Assembly: GCA_902806565.1 (NCBI GenBank)
Contig: CADCXA010000066.1
Location: 992,001-1,056,000 of the forward strand
Source: Hypoxylon rubiginosum
Lineage: Eukaryota > Ascomycota > Sordariomycetes > Xylariales > Hypoxylaceae
Direction: 5' to 3'
DNA length: 64,000 bases
Shown: positions 28,201 to 41,300 of the stretch, piece after piece
How the letters are laid out: each line of letters starts with the position of its first letter
Position numbering within the stretch: position 1 is the first letter of the stretch
Made by a program: the position numbers and the translations under genes
The notes under the pieces: generated by a model
Told to the model about the DNA's origin: nothing
Seen by the model: only the letters and a program-made list of their open reading frames with translations
Database searches by the model: none

Positions 28201-28883
28201 CCTACAACCACTGTAAAGTACGGGTACCTAGCCTAAGCCTATCGCCCAGAAACAAGCCCACCTGGGCAAGATTTCCCACGTTCTCACAAGTCACGGTCTC
28301 GTCCCACCCACCCAAACACACACCACATTCTCACCAGCGATCTTCTCTTCCAATCAACTCGACTCTCCAAGTCGACTATCCGAACTTCAACTCCGTCACC
28401 ACTGGCTCTGGTACTGGCACTGCCACCTTCGCCAGTATAACCTGTTTCTGCCACTTGCATCGCAATCGTCCCGATCGCCTTTAGTCACTCGTTTCTGGAA
28501 AGCGGATTAGGTTGGCGATATTGCGACAACACGACAACACGACAACACTACAACACTACAACACTCCAGCACTCCATACCACAACGAACGAAACCGGGAA
28601 CCAAAGGGGATATTTCGAGATTTCGGTATTCACGAGTTAGGTAGCGAGCAGCATTGCATCTGCATCTGCATCACGGAGAAACAAACCTACGAGTTCTAGT
28701 TGGAGGACATCCGATTAATCTACATGTCGCCGCCGTCGATATTCCATTTCAATTGCCGGCCTTCACATACACAAGCAGATTGTCGTATCCTTTAAATTTC
28801 GACTCCGACACTTCGACTGAACGAAAAGATCACTTCCCAGGCGTCGCGACTCACTCGAGTCGGCGCGCTGCTAGGCCGTCATC
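25244..28883. other. Intergenic, nothing recognised
   Basis: This 3.6-kb region separates two divergently transcribed genes, so it contains both promoters. Only short open frames without family resemblance occur. The last kilobase before palI is C- and A-rich on the plus strand, typical of a fungal 5' UTR, and includes a short tandem repeat. I saw no clear GCCARG-type PacC site in the stretch scanned by eye. Confidence 0.55.
28523..28569 (+). repeat. ACAACAC microsatellite in the palI leader
   Basis: Three CGACAACA-like units followed by shorter TACAACAC units lie about 310 bp upstream of the palI start codon, inside the likely 5' UTR. Simple CA-rich tracts are common in fungal leaders. No regulatory role can be inferred. 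Confidence 0.6.
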
Positions 28884-31165
28884 ATGTTACGGCCGGCTAC
28901 ACCCTTGACGGTGCTGCTCTTTGCAGCATTCGCCATGCTATTACTCGCTGTCTTGTCAACTCCCATCATCAAAGCTATCCCTCTAGGCACATATAAGGGC
29001 GTGAACTTCGGGGTGTTTGGGTGGTGCGACAGCAATCAGTGCAGCCCAATCGAAATTGGATATGATACATGTATGGCTACCTCGATACTGTCTTAAACCA
29101 CAGAAAGCGCCATTTGGGCCGTCACTGACACTTTTCTTTGTAGCACAACGATTTTCTGCCGTGGACGCGGCGACCTTCGATCTTCCCGAGACAACAAGAA
29201 CGACGCTATCCGCTATCCTCGTCGTCCACCCAGTTGCGTGTTTCCTCACGTTGGTGATGCTGGTGCTCGCTATTGTGGCCCATTTTCATTCCCCTTCTCA
29301 CTCGTCACGTTACTTGTTACTACTTTTCATCTTTGGCATCATTACGTTTCTAGTATGCCTGCTCGCCTTCTTAATCGATGTCCTCCTTTTCGTTCCTCAC
29401 ATGGCCTGGGGCTCCTATATTGTCTTGGCCGCTACAATCCTTGTTTTCCTAAGTTTCATCGTTTCGTGTGCTATGCGCCGCACACTTGTTAGTAGAAAGG
29501 CGAGAAAGAGACGAATTGCGGAGAATGCTGAGATGAGCGGAGAGAATTACTACAACCGTCGACGGGAAGAGGAAGCGGCCACGGCAGCTTCGTCTACCCT
29601 ACAGCCAACTGTTCCTGTTGTCAGTGGAGCAAATGGACCAGGCGACAAGATGGGCTCGTTCACCACGTATGAGAAACGAGACGACCGCAGCAGTGACGAG
29701 CATGTACCTTTAACTGCAAGGACTCCTTCTGACACATCTCCGAGTCATGTGCCTGCCGATACCAACATTTCGGGCTCTACGTACAGTGCACCGCAACGCT
29801 CAGGCTCTAATACCTCAGTTCCTAGGGACCAGTACGGAAACCCGATAGAGCCTCAAGATGCCTATAAAATGCGAAGAGGGCCGTCTTTTGAGCGCATGAA
29901 CACAAGAGGTCGTGGCGGCCCGCCAGCTGGGTATAGGGGACGAGGAGGCTACGGCAGAGGAGGCTATGGAGGACCCTATGGACCACCTCCGGGTGGACGA
30001 GGTGGATACGGTCCGCCGCCGAATGGGAGAGGCGGGTATGGTCCGCCTGGCCGTGGTGGATATGGCCCACCCCCCAACGGGCGAGGAGGCTACGGCCCAC
30101 GTGGGGGTTATGGCCCCGGTGTAATGATGAGAGGCGGAAGGACGCCCCCGCCAACTTACCCTGGTCCCGGGCAATACGACCGAAGACCATCCCCAGCCAA
30201 CGGCTACGGGGACTATGGACAAGCGCGGCAACCATCTCCGGCACCTGGACCTCCTGGTGTCCCTTACGGGATGGAGCCTCCCGTTCCCAATGGCCCGATA
30301 GCAGCAACAGAAGCAACCAGCTATCAGGCATACACCCCTGACCGTAGTAGCGAGTTACCTCGAGCAGAGTCTCCTCCCCCGTTACCGGGTATCGACGATG
30401 CACATGAGGTACCAGTAGGTCAGGCAGTCGAGATGGATGCTTCTTCGGGAAGCCCTGCCCACACGCCTCGAGGCTTTGGTCAGTTCAACAACCAACTCAG
30501 GGATAGCGATGCAGACGTAGCGGGCATGTTAGCTTTACAGCAAGCAAGAACTTCTGCACAACGACACGACACTTTCACGAGCGAAGGAAGCAGATACAGC
30601 GAAGAGGAGTAAGTCGGATAATGCTTGTGAAAGTCTTCTATCGCTAATTTGTTATGTTAGTCAATATGTTCCGCCACGACAAGTATGGAATCAGGGACCT
30701 GGCCGCTCTTCTCCAGGAGTTCCTTCGCCTCTCCAAATTCCCGTTCATCCGCAACAACTCAACGGTGGGACGCCTCCGCCGCCACAACAGCCACCGGCGG
30801 CTGCTGATGCAGGCAACTACTACGAAGACGTAGACCCTCGCTTTACCGAGCCGGCTCCCAGACTGCAACAAGTAACACAGGACAGACCAGCGCATGGTTA
30901 CGAGGACGTGCCACCTCAGCCCAGAAGTCCGGCAATATCTGAGCAGTCGGCCTTTACTTCCGTCTCACAACGGGGTATAAACCCTCGCTGGAATCCGCCG
31001 CCTGGTCAAGGCTATAATCAACCGATGCCCCCGCGAAAGCCGGTCGGCCGAAACGAAGTGAATGTTCTTAATAGTAACCCTGACTTTCAGCTGCCATCGA
31101 GCCGTGGAGGGCCGAGTCCTGTAAGAGGAGGCATGATCCCTGGAAGCGCGTATCCGGGCATTTAA
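28884..31165 (+). CDS. palI: pH-response regulator PalI/Rim9
   Basis: The product is a 718-aa homologue of PalI/Rim9, the plasma-membrane assistant of the PalH/Rim21 ambient-pH sensor that leads to PacC activation. Exons are 28884-29070, 29144-30608 and 30661-31165; introns are 73 bp (branch CTGAC) and 52 bp (branch CTAAT). The N-terminal part begins MLRPATPLTVLLF and has four hydrophobic segments, at about 7-31, 86-112, 120-146 and 153-173, in the family's SUR7/claudin-like arrangement. A basic stretch and the motif AENAEMSGENYYNR follow. Residues about 319-390 form a Gly/Tyr/Pro/Arg-rich low-complexity repeat of GGYGP and PPNGRGGY units. The C-terminal exon ends with YEDVDPRF and NPDFQLP blocks that are also typical of PalI tails. 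The first-exon join restores EIGYDTS, matching the family. Confidence 0.93.
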
Positions 31166-34100
31166 AATTTTCACTCGTTCACCTCCTATTCTCCAAGTTA
31201 TGGGGAGCAAAAGAGTCATCCAGGTGGCTTCGCACGCGTAACCTCAAGCACGTCGATACCGCTATAGATGTCTAAATTAAGACACTCCGATGCTGCCCAA
31301 TCACCTTCTCTACCTCACCTCGAGACGCGATTCACCCGATTATACAGTCGACTACACTTTTCCTATCCTCCATTCCAATATACCCACATACGTACATGAT
31401 CCTTCTCTTCGACCCTTGACTTCTTTGACTCGACTTGTCGAACATCGGAAACGCAAATCTTCTCCTTAAACAATATGCTACAAATCACAGACGGAGAATA
31501 TTCGTCATCATTCACGAACCCCTAACTAGGTTACTCACCGGACGGATCAAAGGAAGTCATGGATATTTTCTCTTTCTACTAAGTCTTCGGGCTACGGCTG
31601 AGGACCCAGTCTCTACCGCCATTGATTGGAATGGAAGTTTGGAGACCGAAAACGCGATACAAAGTGGCAATCCGAGGGACGGGCCATCCAATAAAAATTA
31701 TCGGTTAATGTGTAAGGGAGGGTTTTGTGTATACAGCAATGCACTTCGTTTGCGGCTGGTCTATGTATGGGTAGCTACATGCAAATCCGGAAAGCAATCA
31801 TTTTGCCTTCTGCGTCATGAACAACAATAATCTTCGGAGTCAGCGAAGATAATCCAAGTGATGACTACGCTCATACGAATGTGATGCAACTCTATGTGAT
31901 CTGCTACATGCTTTTTTGCCGGCGGCAAGAGAACGATAAGGTATGACGACGAATGATAGGTCAGAGTCGGCCAAAGCCTACCCGGTTTTGCTTTTTCCAG
32001 CCTCTTCGAGCGTCGTAGCCCGGATGCTTATACGATGTACACCTCCCCTATATTGTTCTTGGATCGTAGTATATACGTTACCGACCAGTTGGCCCCCAAT
32101 GGTATGCTGTACACAGTAAGCACGTGTTGGGCTACCTAGAGAGAGCCGCGGTAGCGATATGCGGATCACAAAAGCAACCCAAGAAGACTTGCCGCCGGCA
32201 AACGTTGGTCGGGGGTTTACAACGACTCCCCGGACCATCTGGATCCACGTGCGGGCATATAACGTTGGCGACAATCGTTCCCGATGTGGCAGCTGTCATT
32301 AATTTCTCACTGCCTGTTGGGGCCGATCGAGTTAGGGGAACATCGGCGAGTATAGCTCAAAACGTGTGATCTACGGTTAAAGGTCTTGAGCCGCGCTAAC
32401 GTGCGTGTGCTGTATGCGCTTATACTCACCTGCCTCGTTCGAATTCACCGGCCGGAGGCCCGGTGTGGTTGGCGTGGCCCCTTTATGAGGCTGAGAAGAG
32501 TTGGTGATGAATGCTATACTAAGCTGAATAATGTCAGGTAGGTATACTTGGCTTATCACCTTCCTAAATCGATTATTACCTATGAAAAGGATACTGGATC
32601 TGAATTCCTCGTGGCGATATCTACTAGATACTTCTGGTGATTATTCTATGCTTGGTAACCTACATGTGTAATTTATACGCCTCCATTTGTCAGGTTCGAG
32701 GTAGCATAGGGCATAAAGGGGGAAAAGACATATTGTATTTACTTACGTTGCAATTTACCTTGGGACAGACTCCATGAAGTATTATAATATCTTCCCTAGT
32801 AGCATACCACTGCCGAAAAGCAGGTAGATGAAATACAAAGAAAACAATGATAGCATCGTGATCTCAAACATTTAGATGTAGCTCGGTCAACCTCATATAT
32901 TTCACCTGGATATACGAGGAAACGTGTCAGGTAACTCTAACTATGCTATAGCATGTAACTCAGACTTCTAGAACATAACTATATTAGAGTTGCAAAAACT
33001 ACATTATGAATAGCCTGTAATCATCTATAATAACAGAGTCTCTTCAACATACAAACAGCAATGTCATAGTGACATTGATTTAGGCAGGAGAGCAAGGCCT
33101 AGATTTGAACGACATAAGATGAATGAAATGTATACATCGAAATATCTGCCAAGTGAGTCTTCAGAGGCAGATAGCAGTGGGTGACAATGATGATATATCT
33201 AATGCCGGGAAAATACCACAATCGTAAACCTCCTTGGGGACATACAGTGTGCTAAGCAGCTACGTAGTTGAACAAATATCTAGTAATTCTAATCTAATCG
33301 TACACTTGTAGATGTACTAGCCGTACCTATTAGTTCCCCTGTTAGAACTCGCGTTCGGCCTAACATTCCTTCGATACATTAGTATTTTACCCTTAATTCA
33401 GTCGTCCACGATAATTATAGTAATACGGCCGACCGGATGCTTGAATGATGCTCCGGTTTGTCTGATGAATTCCCGGTTTGAAGACCCGTCATTATAGCGT
33501 ATCTGGATGGGTGAGTGAGGAGTGGATGATAAGAGGCTTCTTGGACTGGCTCTCAGGTGATGACAACATTCTAGCCCAGCACCAAGAGTGCTATCTGGTG
33601 TATACAGTAGTAGCGACCTGCTGCTTGTAAAGAAGGTGATATACATACATACAAGAGATGTATGACTCGAATATATCTAGACAGAGTGCCACTGGGCTCT
33701 CTCGAGTGAAAGAAATAAGAAAATCAAGCTCAAGAAGTGGATGATGAGACTACAATGACATGGTAAAATAGATACTCTGAGCACAAAACTGAAGCGCAAG
33801 ATTGAGAACTCCTATTTGGACCTTGTTTATCCCGTTAGGTTAGGAATTGATGTATTTTGTGACGGGCCAAAAGTGCTTGGGATCTATTACTATTAGGCAA
33901 TGGATGGAAGCAGAAGACCGACTATGGCTCGTGAAGCTATCGTGGGTCGGCTATGCTTCTGCATATAGACCTGAATCGTCTATGTCTACTGATTCTTAAA
34001 CATCTCTCTCATCTAGGCACCACATGTTGAGTACTCGTCTCCAGAGTAAACATTGATTCGATTCACGCGAGTTCAAGAGCATCTCTTTTGGCATTTGGTA

Positions 34101-34259
34101 TATTTTTGTCATTCCTCTAGGCATTGCCTATGTCCATCCATACCTTGCCATGCACAGAAGATCGATTCCTGGCCACGCGAAAGAAACCCCTAATGCAATG
34201 AGAAAAAGAGCAACCGGCAGAGAACCCAGAACACCACCACCCGACTTTCCCCCCTTCCC
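31166..34259. other. Intergenic, nothing recognised
   Basis: This 3.1-kb stretch contains the 3' UTRs of two convergent genes (palI and eL21). Open frames up to 131 codons lack splice continuity or recognisable composition. Base composition is ordinary with no RIP signature. No RNA gene, repeat family or transposon was seen. Confidence 0.55.
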
Positions 34260-34981
34260 TTAGATAGTCGTCTCGTATGGGATAGGGGTTACCGTCTCGG
34301 GGAGGTTGTCCTTCATGGACACTGTTCGTGCCTCGCGGGGCTGGACGGCTTGTCTCTTGACGGTCATGGAGGTACCCTCGGCCTTGGCCTTCTTCTTGTA
34401 TTCGGCGTTCTGCTTGACGCGCTTGAGGAAGTCCTCTCTTGATCGCGACCGGGTGATGTGCTCGATGCGGAGGTTGACGCGCTTCTCGATGTACCGGTGC
34501 TTCACCTTCTTGTAGATGATGACGCCGACGGCGTTCTTGGCGACGTTGTAGACGACACCCGTCTTGCCGTGGTAGACCTTGTGAGGCATACTGTTTCCTC
34601 CGAGTTAGCCCCAGTCCTTCAATAGTCATCTTTTCCGTCCTCGCCAAATTCGCAGTCTTCGTGTCTGGATTCGGTTCGGGTTCGATCGCATTCTTGGATT
34701 TGGATTGCCTTACCCCTTCTGAACAGCACCATTTGCCTTGATGTCAACGATGTCGCCAACCCTGCCCAATTGTTAATGATTTTTCTTCTCGTCTGATGTT
34801 CAGTTTCGAAGCATACTTGTACTGTTGTAGGTACGTGGAGAGGCGGATCATGCCCTTCTGGCGGAAGTTTCTGGAGAAGGCATACTACGGAAATGTCAGC
34901 TACAATTCCTCATTTAATAATTCGATCAGCAGCAATATAACATACGCGAGTGCCAGCGCGGAGACCTGCAGCGTGACCCAT
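34260..34981 (-). CDS. RPL21: 60S ribosomal protein eL21
   Basis: The predicted 160-aa protein is large-subunit protein eL21, the same length as in yeast. Four exons, 34981-34946, 34884-34817, 34761-34714 and 34590-34260, are joined by introns of 61, 55 and 123 bp. Together they give [12 protein letters not shown], then [28 protein letters not shown] and [16 protein letters not shown], all diagnostic of the family. Two introns interrupt codons after the second base. The protein is basic and small, as expected. The gene is divergent from uS4 across a 414-bp spacer that probably serves as a shared promoter. The longer open frame starting upstream of the last exon is intronic and should not be annotated. 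Confidence 0.97.
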
Positions 34982-35395
34982 CTTGCCGGTGTTGTGGTGT
35001 GGTGAGGGTTAACGATTGTTGTGATGAGGTTGAATTGATTTCTCTCGATTGCTGGGTCTCGCAAGAAATCTTTCAGGGCTAGCAACAAATTCGCTTAAGG
35101 AATATTTTTGGGGGGTGCTGTGCTTTGTCACGAGTTGTGGACTTTAGAAGTGGCTGCCCACTGGCTGCTCACTGGATTACCACCAATTAAGCGAGGGGGT
35201 AGCTTGTCCAATCCGGGTTTAGCTACATACTTGCCCTACTCCATTCCACAAACCCACTTTTCTCTTTTCTCTCTTTGACCTAAGTCGCCCTTCCACTTTT
35301 TCAGATTCCGCTTTCTCATTTCGCGAATCCCACGACATCTTCAATTCCTTCTTTTCTTCGTCAACACCTAACGACAAGACAATCGAGTCGCAACC
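34982..35395. promoter_or_regulatory. Shared divergent promoter of eL21 and uS4
   Basis: The 414 bp between the two divergent start codons must hold both promoters. The uS4 side is strongly pyrimidine-rich (TCTTTTCTCTC and CTTCTTTTCTTCG), a usual feature of fungal ribosomal-protein leaders. I could not assign a specific factor site with confidence. Co-regulation of the pair is inference from the arrangement. Confidence 0.6.
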
Positions 35396-36134
35396 ATGGC
35401 GCCTTTGTCTTATTCCAAGACCGCAAAGGTCCCCCGTCGCCCCTTCGAGGCCGCCCGTCTGTCAGTAATCACCGGCCACTGAGCTAGAGCTTGTCTCTGC
35501 TTAAGTCGTGAGAGTAAAAAACTGACATGGTCGCCTTCATAGTGATTCCGAGTTGAAGCTCGTTGGAGAGTACGGTCTACGCAACAAGCGTGAGGTCTGG
35601 CGTGTCCAGCTCACTCTCTCCAAGATTCGTCGTGCTGCCCGGTATGTTATGCTTGTTTATTTGATGCTGATGCTATGATCAGTCGATGCCTTAATAAGTG
35701 CTAATTAATATCGCGTCCACAGTCAGCTTCTTACCCTCGACGAGAAGGACCCCAAGCGTCTCTTCGAAGGCAATGCCCTCATTCGCCGTCTGGTTCGTGT
35801 TGGTGTGCTCGACGAGTCCCGCATGAAGCTCGATTACGTCCTTGCCCTTAAGGTCGAAGATTTCTTGGAGCGCCGCCTGCAGACCTGTGTCTACAAGCTC
35901 GGTCTTGCCAAGTCCATCCATCACGCCCGTGTCTTGATCCGTCAGCGCCACATCCGTGTCGGCAAGCAGATCGTCAACGTCCCGTCCTTCATCGTCCGTC
36001 TTGACTCCCAGAAGCACATCGACTTCTCCCTGACCTCGCCGTTTGGTGGTGGCCGCCCCGGCCGTGTCCGGAGAAAGAAGGCCAAGGCGTCCGAGAAGAA
36101 GGACGAGGGCGAAGAGGAAGAGGAAGAGGAGTAA
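35396..36134 (+). CDS. RPS9: 40S ribosomal protein uS4 (S9)
   Basis: The predicted 191-aa protein is small-subunit protein uS4, an early rRNA-binding protein important for decoding fidelity. Exons are 35396-35460, 35543-35641 and 35723-36134, with introns of 82 and 81 bp. The first intron uses GTCAGT as donor and AACTGAC as branch, and the join gives [18 protein letters not shown]. The S4 RNA-binding fold is clear around [20 protein letters not shown] and [12 protein letters not shown]. The C-terminus ends in a Lys-rich then poly-Glu tail. The ATG lies in a good context (CAACCATGGC). A GTAATC downstream of the first donor would break the frame and was not used. Confidence 0.97.
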
Positions 36135-36366
36135 ATGCATCGCGTTCTATGATGATTGCGTATGGATAGCTCTGCAGTGGTGGTGGGGAAAACGGATCAC
36201 ATTATGGGTATATGACATTAGATCATAACCCACGGCGTTAGGCCACGGGAAACGGAATGCATGAACAACTTTTCACCACCAGACTTTCAAGTGACTTATT
36301 CCTTCGAGTGATTTGACAAATTTTATTGCTATCATATAATATTCACCTGGTGAAGTGACTTGGTTA

Positions 36367-37818
36367 CTACCGGACTAACTCATCATTCCCTAAGAATTTT
36401 GCCATAGGATCGTCCGCTGCGGCTCGTTTCCTTCGATACTCATCGAGTTCGGCTTCCGAAACACCGCCCATCATCTCCTCTCTTGAACGTTTCACGCCGG
36501 TTTGCTGTGATGGCTCTTTAGCTTCGTCCGCCTTCCCATCTACTTCCTTCTCTTCCTCTTGATTCGGTGGCTCTTCTATCAGATCGGCACCTATTCTCTG
36601 CTTCTCGGCGGCCTCCCAAGCCTGCTTGCCCTCTTCGCCCGTGCAGTAGCTGTTCCTTATGAAGGAGTGGCAGCACGCGTAGCCCCACTTGAAGCTGGAC
36701 CACCAGCTGCCCCAGACCGAGGTGTGGTTGTTGACGTAGACGTCCTCGGCGTACTTGGACTTGGCGGAGACCCGGGGCGCGCCCTTGACCAGGCCCGTCG
36801 CCTCGTCGTACTCGACGAACTGCTCCGACTCGGTGACGGCGGCAGCTAAGAGGGCGGCCGGAATGACGTGCTGGTCGTCGTCGCCGCCGTACTTGTCCCG
36901 CAGCGCCTTGAGGTGCTCGGCCCGCTTCTGCTCGGCCTCGTCGCGCGCCTTCTTGCGGTAGAACTCGCCGGCCGTCGGGTTCGCCTGCATGTGCTGGCCC
37001 GTGTCGCCGCTGCGCTCCTGCTTCTCCCACGCGTACTGCTGCGCCCGCTCGAACTCGGCCGCGTCGCCCGACGCCCGCAGGAACCCTTCCTCGGCGAATA
37101 GCTGCGCGGCCTTGTCGGCCGTCGCGCCCGCGTCCACCATCGTGCGCGTCTTCGGGTCGTACTTGGCCGACTCCAGGTCCAGGTTCAGCAGGTACTTGGC
37201 CGTGTCCTCGCGTATGCGTAGCTGCCTTGTTGCTGTGCTCTGGTGCCGCCCCATGTCCGACTCTTCGGCGTACTTCTCGCCGGCGTCCTTGTTGTCCTCC
37301 TCCTCTCCCTCGCCGTCCTCGCCCTCGCCCTTGTCTTTGTTGGCCCCGGCGATTAGGCCCCGCAGCTCGTCGAGGTGGTTGTAGCGCTCGACCACCTGGC
37401 GGTACTCCTTGGGGTCGTAGCCGTTCCAGCGGTCGCGCTTGGCATCCCAGCCGAGTTGGACGTCCTGCACGACCTCGTCGGCTTGGATGTCGCGGCCCGT
37501 GTACTTGGCGCCCTTCGCGCGCGGGCGCTGCAGGCAGTCCTTGGCCTTGTGCGTCATGGCGCCGCAGTTCTCGCACGCGCCCTTGCGGTACTTAGTCGCC
37601 GCGGGGCCAAGCTTCTTGCCTCGGTCGTACCATTTCGACTGGTCGTCCTTGCTCTTGTGCAGGCGCTGATGCTCGAGGTAGTCCGACTGGTCGCCCTCCT
37701 CGCCCGCGTAGAACGGCCGCTTGCTAATGAAGGACGGGATGTAGATGTTCTCTTCCTTGGACGCGGCGGACGCCTTGGAGTCGTTCCGCCGTGACGGCGG
37801 CGGGGGTGGCGGCGGCAT
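36367..37818 (-). CDS. SLU7: Pre-mRNA splicing factor SLU7
   Basis: This intronless 483-aa gene encodes SLU7, a second-step splicing factor that helps select the 3' splice site. A Pro-rich start is followed by [13 protein letters not shown], corresponding to the family's N-terminal motif. A CCHC zinc knuckle has Cys82, Cys85, His90 and Cys95 ([14 protein letters not shown]). Downstream blocks [29 protein letters not shown] and [18 protein letters not shown] are SLU7 hallmarks. The C-terminus is Lys/Glu-rich. The middle of the gene is very GC-rich, which creates long open frames on the other strand and in other frames. It is divergent from REV3 with 492 bp between start codons. Confidence 0.95.
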   Translation of the reverse strand: MPPPPPPPSRRNDSKASAASKEENIYIPSFISKRPFYAGEEGDQSDYLEHQRLHKSKDDQSKWYDRGKKLGPAATKYRKGACENCGAMTHKAKDCLQRPRAKGAKYTGRDIQADEVVQDVQLGWDAKRDRWNGYDPKEYRQVVERYNHLDELRGLIAGANKDKGEGEDGEGEEEDNKDAGEKYAEESDMGRHQSTATRQLRIREDTAKYLLNLDLESAKYDPKTRTMVDAGATADKAAQLFAEEGFLRASGDAAEFERAQQYAWEKQERSGDTGQHMQANPTAGEFYRKKARDEAEQKRAEHLKALRDKYGGDDDQHVIPAALLAAAVTESEQFVEYDEATGLVKGAPRVSAKSKYAEDVYVNNHTSVWGSWWSSFKWGYACCHSFIRNSYCTGEEGKQAWEAAEKQRIGADLIEEPPNQEEEKEVDGKADEAKEPSQQTGVKRSREEMMGGVSEAELDEYRRKRAAADDPMAKFLGNDELVR

Positions 37819-38310
37819 ATTGTATGTGTGTTCGCTGGGATAGACGATAGTTGATGAGAGATGGACACGAAGATCCGCGGTCGTGGAAAGAAAAGTAGGT
37901 ACCTTGTAATGAAGTTCTTATCGATTGTGGCTTTCACAAAGAGGAATTCGAGGTGTGGCTGAGATTTCGGGCTGCTTTAGCCTTAAAGCAGCCCTGGCAA
38001 CAGGTAACTTTGCTGCTTTGTCAGACGACCGGACGGTTTAAGTACATATACGAGTATGCATTTACCAAGGCTGAGCGCCACATGACAGCGCGTCGCGCTA
38101 CAGGCTCTACTACCTTGGGTTTCTTTTAGTCAAACGCGCTCGCCGAATAGGCCCCGCGCGCCTAGGAGCATCTGAAGATCTGGACAAATTCCAAATTGAT
38201 ACTTCACTTCTCATAAGTAATTCGTACGATTCTAACTGATTTCACGCAAGTCGCTTCGGTATCCTCCATGTATCTGCAAAGCGCTCAGGCGCTTCCACGT
38301 ATAAGTCGTC
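37819..38310. promoter_or_regulatory. Divergent promoter region SLU7/REV3
   Basis: This 492-bp spacer separates two start codons pointing outward and so must contain both promoters. It is unremarkable in composition. No clear TATA box or known factor site was identified. Confidence 0.5.
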
Positions 38311-41300
38311 ATGGACGTCTTCCGCGTGCGGCTGAACTGCATAGACCATTATCAAGCCATCCCTACGAAATATGACCCCCAGCTTCGCAACGACATTCGC
38401 GCATCCCAATTGGGTAAAGAGCCCAGGGTACCTGTCATCAGGGTCTTTGGATCGACGGAAACCGGCCAGAAAGTATGTGCTCATATTCACGGCGCATTCC
38501 CGTATCTCTATATCGAGTATAATGGGAGTTTGCTTCCTGATGATGGTAAGGCGCCTGTGAACCCTGTGTAGCCTTGGTTCTAATTTGACATCTTAGTGGG
38601 TGCTTACATCTACCGGCTTCATCTCTCCATTGATCACGCCTTGGCCGTGAGCTACCGTCGTAATGTCTATGATGGGAAGAGCAAATATGTCGCTAGAATC
38701 ACCCTCGTCAAAGGAATACCTTTCTACGGATTCCACGTCGGGTACCGATTTTACCTCAAGATCTACATGCTCAACCCACTAGTAATGACCCGACTTGCCG
38801 AGCTGCTCCAGCAAGGGGTCATTATGAAGCGGAAATTTCAGCCTTACGAGGCGCATCTGCAATACTTACTGCAGTTCATGACTGACTACAACCTTTACGG
38901 GTGTGGATACATCGAGACTCAGAAGGTTTGTTTCAGGTCCCCAGTGCCCAACTATGAAGATGGCATGGAATCGCCCCATTTATGGCATAACCAGTCAGTG
39001 CCTCGAGCATTCATCACCGACGAAGACACAGATCTCCCTCGTGCCAGCCACTGTTCAATTGAGGTCGACATATGTGTCCAGGATATACTCAACAGACACG
39101 AGATTAAGGAGAGGCTGCTTCATCACGATTTCATCGAGAGGAAACACCCTTTACCTTCCGATATGAAACTCGTCCACAGTATGGCTGGACTCTGGAAAGA
39201 CGAGACTAAGCGTCGTAAAAGAAGGATGCTCGGTCGAACACCAGGAAGCAGTCCATTTCCTGCCGAAGCTTTGGTGTCTATGTCCGCAGATCCACGTAAT
39301 TCACAACCTCCTGGTTGGATTCACGAGGAAGAATACAGAGATCAGATACAGGAGCTAATACGACAAGAACGAGAACAAAACGGCGACAACAAAGTCACGT
39401 TCGACACATTTATGCAAACCACGCCGCTGGAGTCGACGGTCAACACTCTTTTGCAATCAGTCGAGGATTTATACCCTGGCCACCTAGATTCAGCGCTTGG
39501 CATGACTAGCCAAATCTTTGAGGATGACCAAAATCCTGCTAGCAGCATTATAGTAGATGACGATCGTATCCTTAATATTGGGCTGAATGATGATGGGGTC
39601 TTTCCAGACGACTCGGACGAGCAAATTGTCGGGGAGCCAGAGTCACTGAAAGAAAAGAGGGCCCTGGACAACAAGAAATCAAATAATGTCAACTTAGCGA
39701 AGGCGAGAAGGTTCCCGAACACAACCGTCCAAAGTGATGGCGGTCGCCATGGTCGATCTAAAGCACTAGACTCAAATGCCGATTTGGACAAGGAGAATAT
39801 CCCAGAACTGCTTGTTAATGGGGTGTACCTGAGCTGTTTGCGTGTGAAGGGCCGGCCACGTATTCCGATCTCAGACACTCTACTAGATGCGGCGAAGGAG
39901 CAAGGACTGGTGAGCAGGGCCCCCCGGGAAATGCAACCCATCCAATTAAACGGAACTGCAAAACGCCCGGCATCACTGTCTTTGGAGAAACAGGAAGCAA
40001 AGCGTCCCCGTGTAGAATTTGCTCCTCCTGTGGATGAACCGATAAGCCCTGCAAATAAGAAGCCAGCAGTGGACGTGAAGCATTCAGACAATCAAGAGAC
40101 ACGGCTGGTATCTTCTCAACCCACACAATTGAGACCGAAGAAACACTTCAAAGGATCCGGAAACCAAGTCCTCAAATTTCCAGTCGTTAAGAACCCTAAC
40201 GACCCGAGCACAAGGCTACGGCTAAGTCAACAGACAGGCTCCCAGCAAAGTGAAGGCAGCCAGCCCGGGAAGCATGTGACGTTCGGTCCATGGACCTCCA
40301 CAGAAGATATAGTTCACGACTCAACCTCACATATAGATAAATCAGAATCTGACAGCCCGACGTTAAGCATTACGAAGGAGGGGGCGCGCAGAAGCTTTAT
40401 CGATATCGGGTGTACCCCTCGTCAACAAGCACGTTTCTTCGTCCTTGATCGTTCCCCACCCTCAATTGAAGAAGTTGTCTCATCTCTAGACAGTCTAGGC
40501 CGTCCTAACGTCATATATCGAGATGCATACTATAGCAACGACAAAGATGTACCACAGAGAGTCCGAGAGTACGCAGGCCAGGAGTTTCGTCTCGAAGGCA
40601 ATACTCTCCCCTATCTCCCGGCTTTTGACCCGACAGGGGAGTCTCCAGCCAATTTCGGCATGAAGTCTGAGATTCCCTACGACGCGAATAGGGATCAGCA
40701 GATTTACAGAAGATTACGCCGGGAATGTTCGCTGAGGAGTTGGGAGATTGCTGAGCCTCCGCCTAGTTTTGATGAAGTTCAGACTTGGTGGAAGGAAACC
40801 CAGAATATCGCGAACAACTCGCAAGAGCCCGTAATGAGGCTTCATGACCCCGAGCTCAAACCGTATTTGTCCCAGATTGATGGTCCTACCCCTAGGAATA
40901 AACACGGGTTCAAATATTCCCAGAAAAAGAAGTCAACAAGCGTCCAGCATGAAGCCCAGTACATGAGTACAATGAGCTTAGAGATACATGTCAATACTAG
41001 GGGCAAGCTCTTCCCAAATCCCGAAGAAGACGAGGTTCAATGCATTTTCTGGTGTTCTAAATCAGATGAGAACTTTGCCACTGGCGATAATGCGTCTCTA
41101 GCAACACAGTCCGGCATCATCGTCCTCTCCGAGGACGGCTCCTTGACACGAAAGATGCAGAAGCAGAGTCCGAATCTGACTGAGGTCATCGAAGAAACAT
41201 CCGAACTTGATTTGATGGTTAGGATGGTTGAGATCGTCAGAACACATGACCCAGACATTCTCACTGGATACGAGGTTCATGGCAGTTCATGGGGGTATCT

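Noticed and set aside
27934..28236. 100-codon ORF upstream of palI
   Set aside because: It lies in the likely promoter or leader, has no family resemblance and no splice link to palI.
36518..37576. Long alternative-frame ORF of about 350 codons overlapping SLU7, and several plus-strand ORFs there
   Set aside because: They are shadows caused by high GC3 in SLU7. Their products are low-complexity Arg/Gly/Ala sequences, while the SLU7 frame has the full zinc knuckle and family motifs.
38596..38640. Start of REV3 at 38596
   Set aside because: That codon is GTG at a splice acceptor. The upstream exon 38311-38545 joins in frame and supplies the conserved N-terminus.
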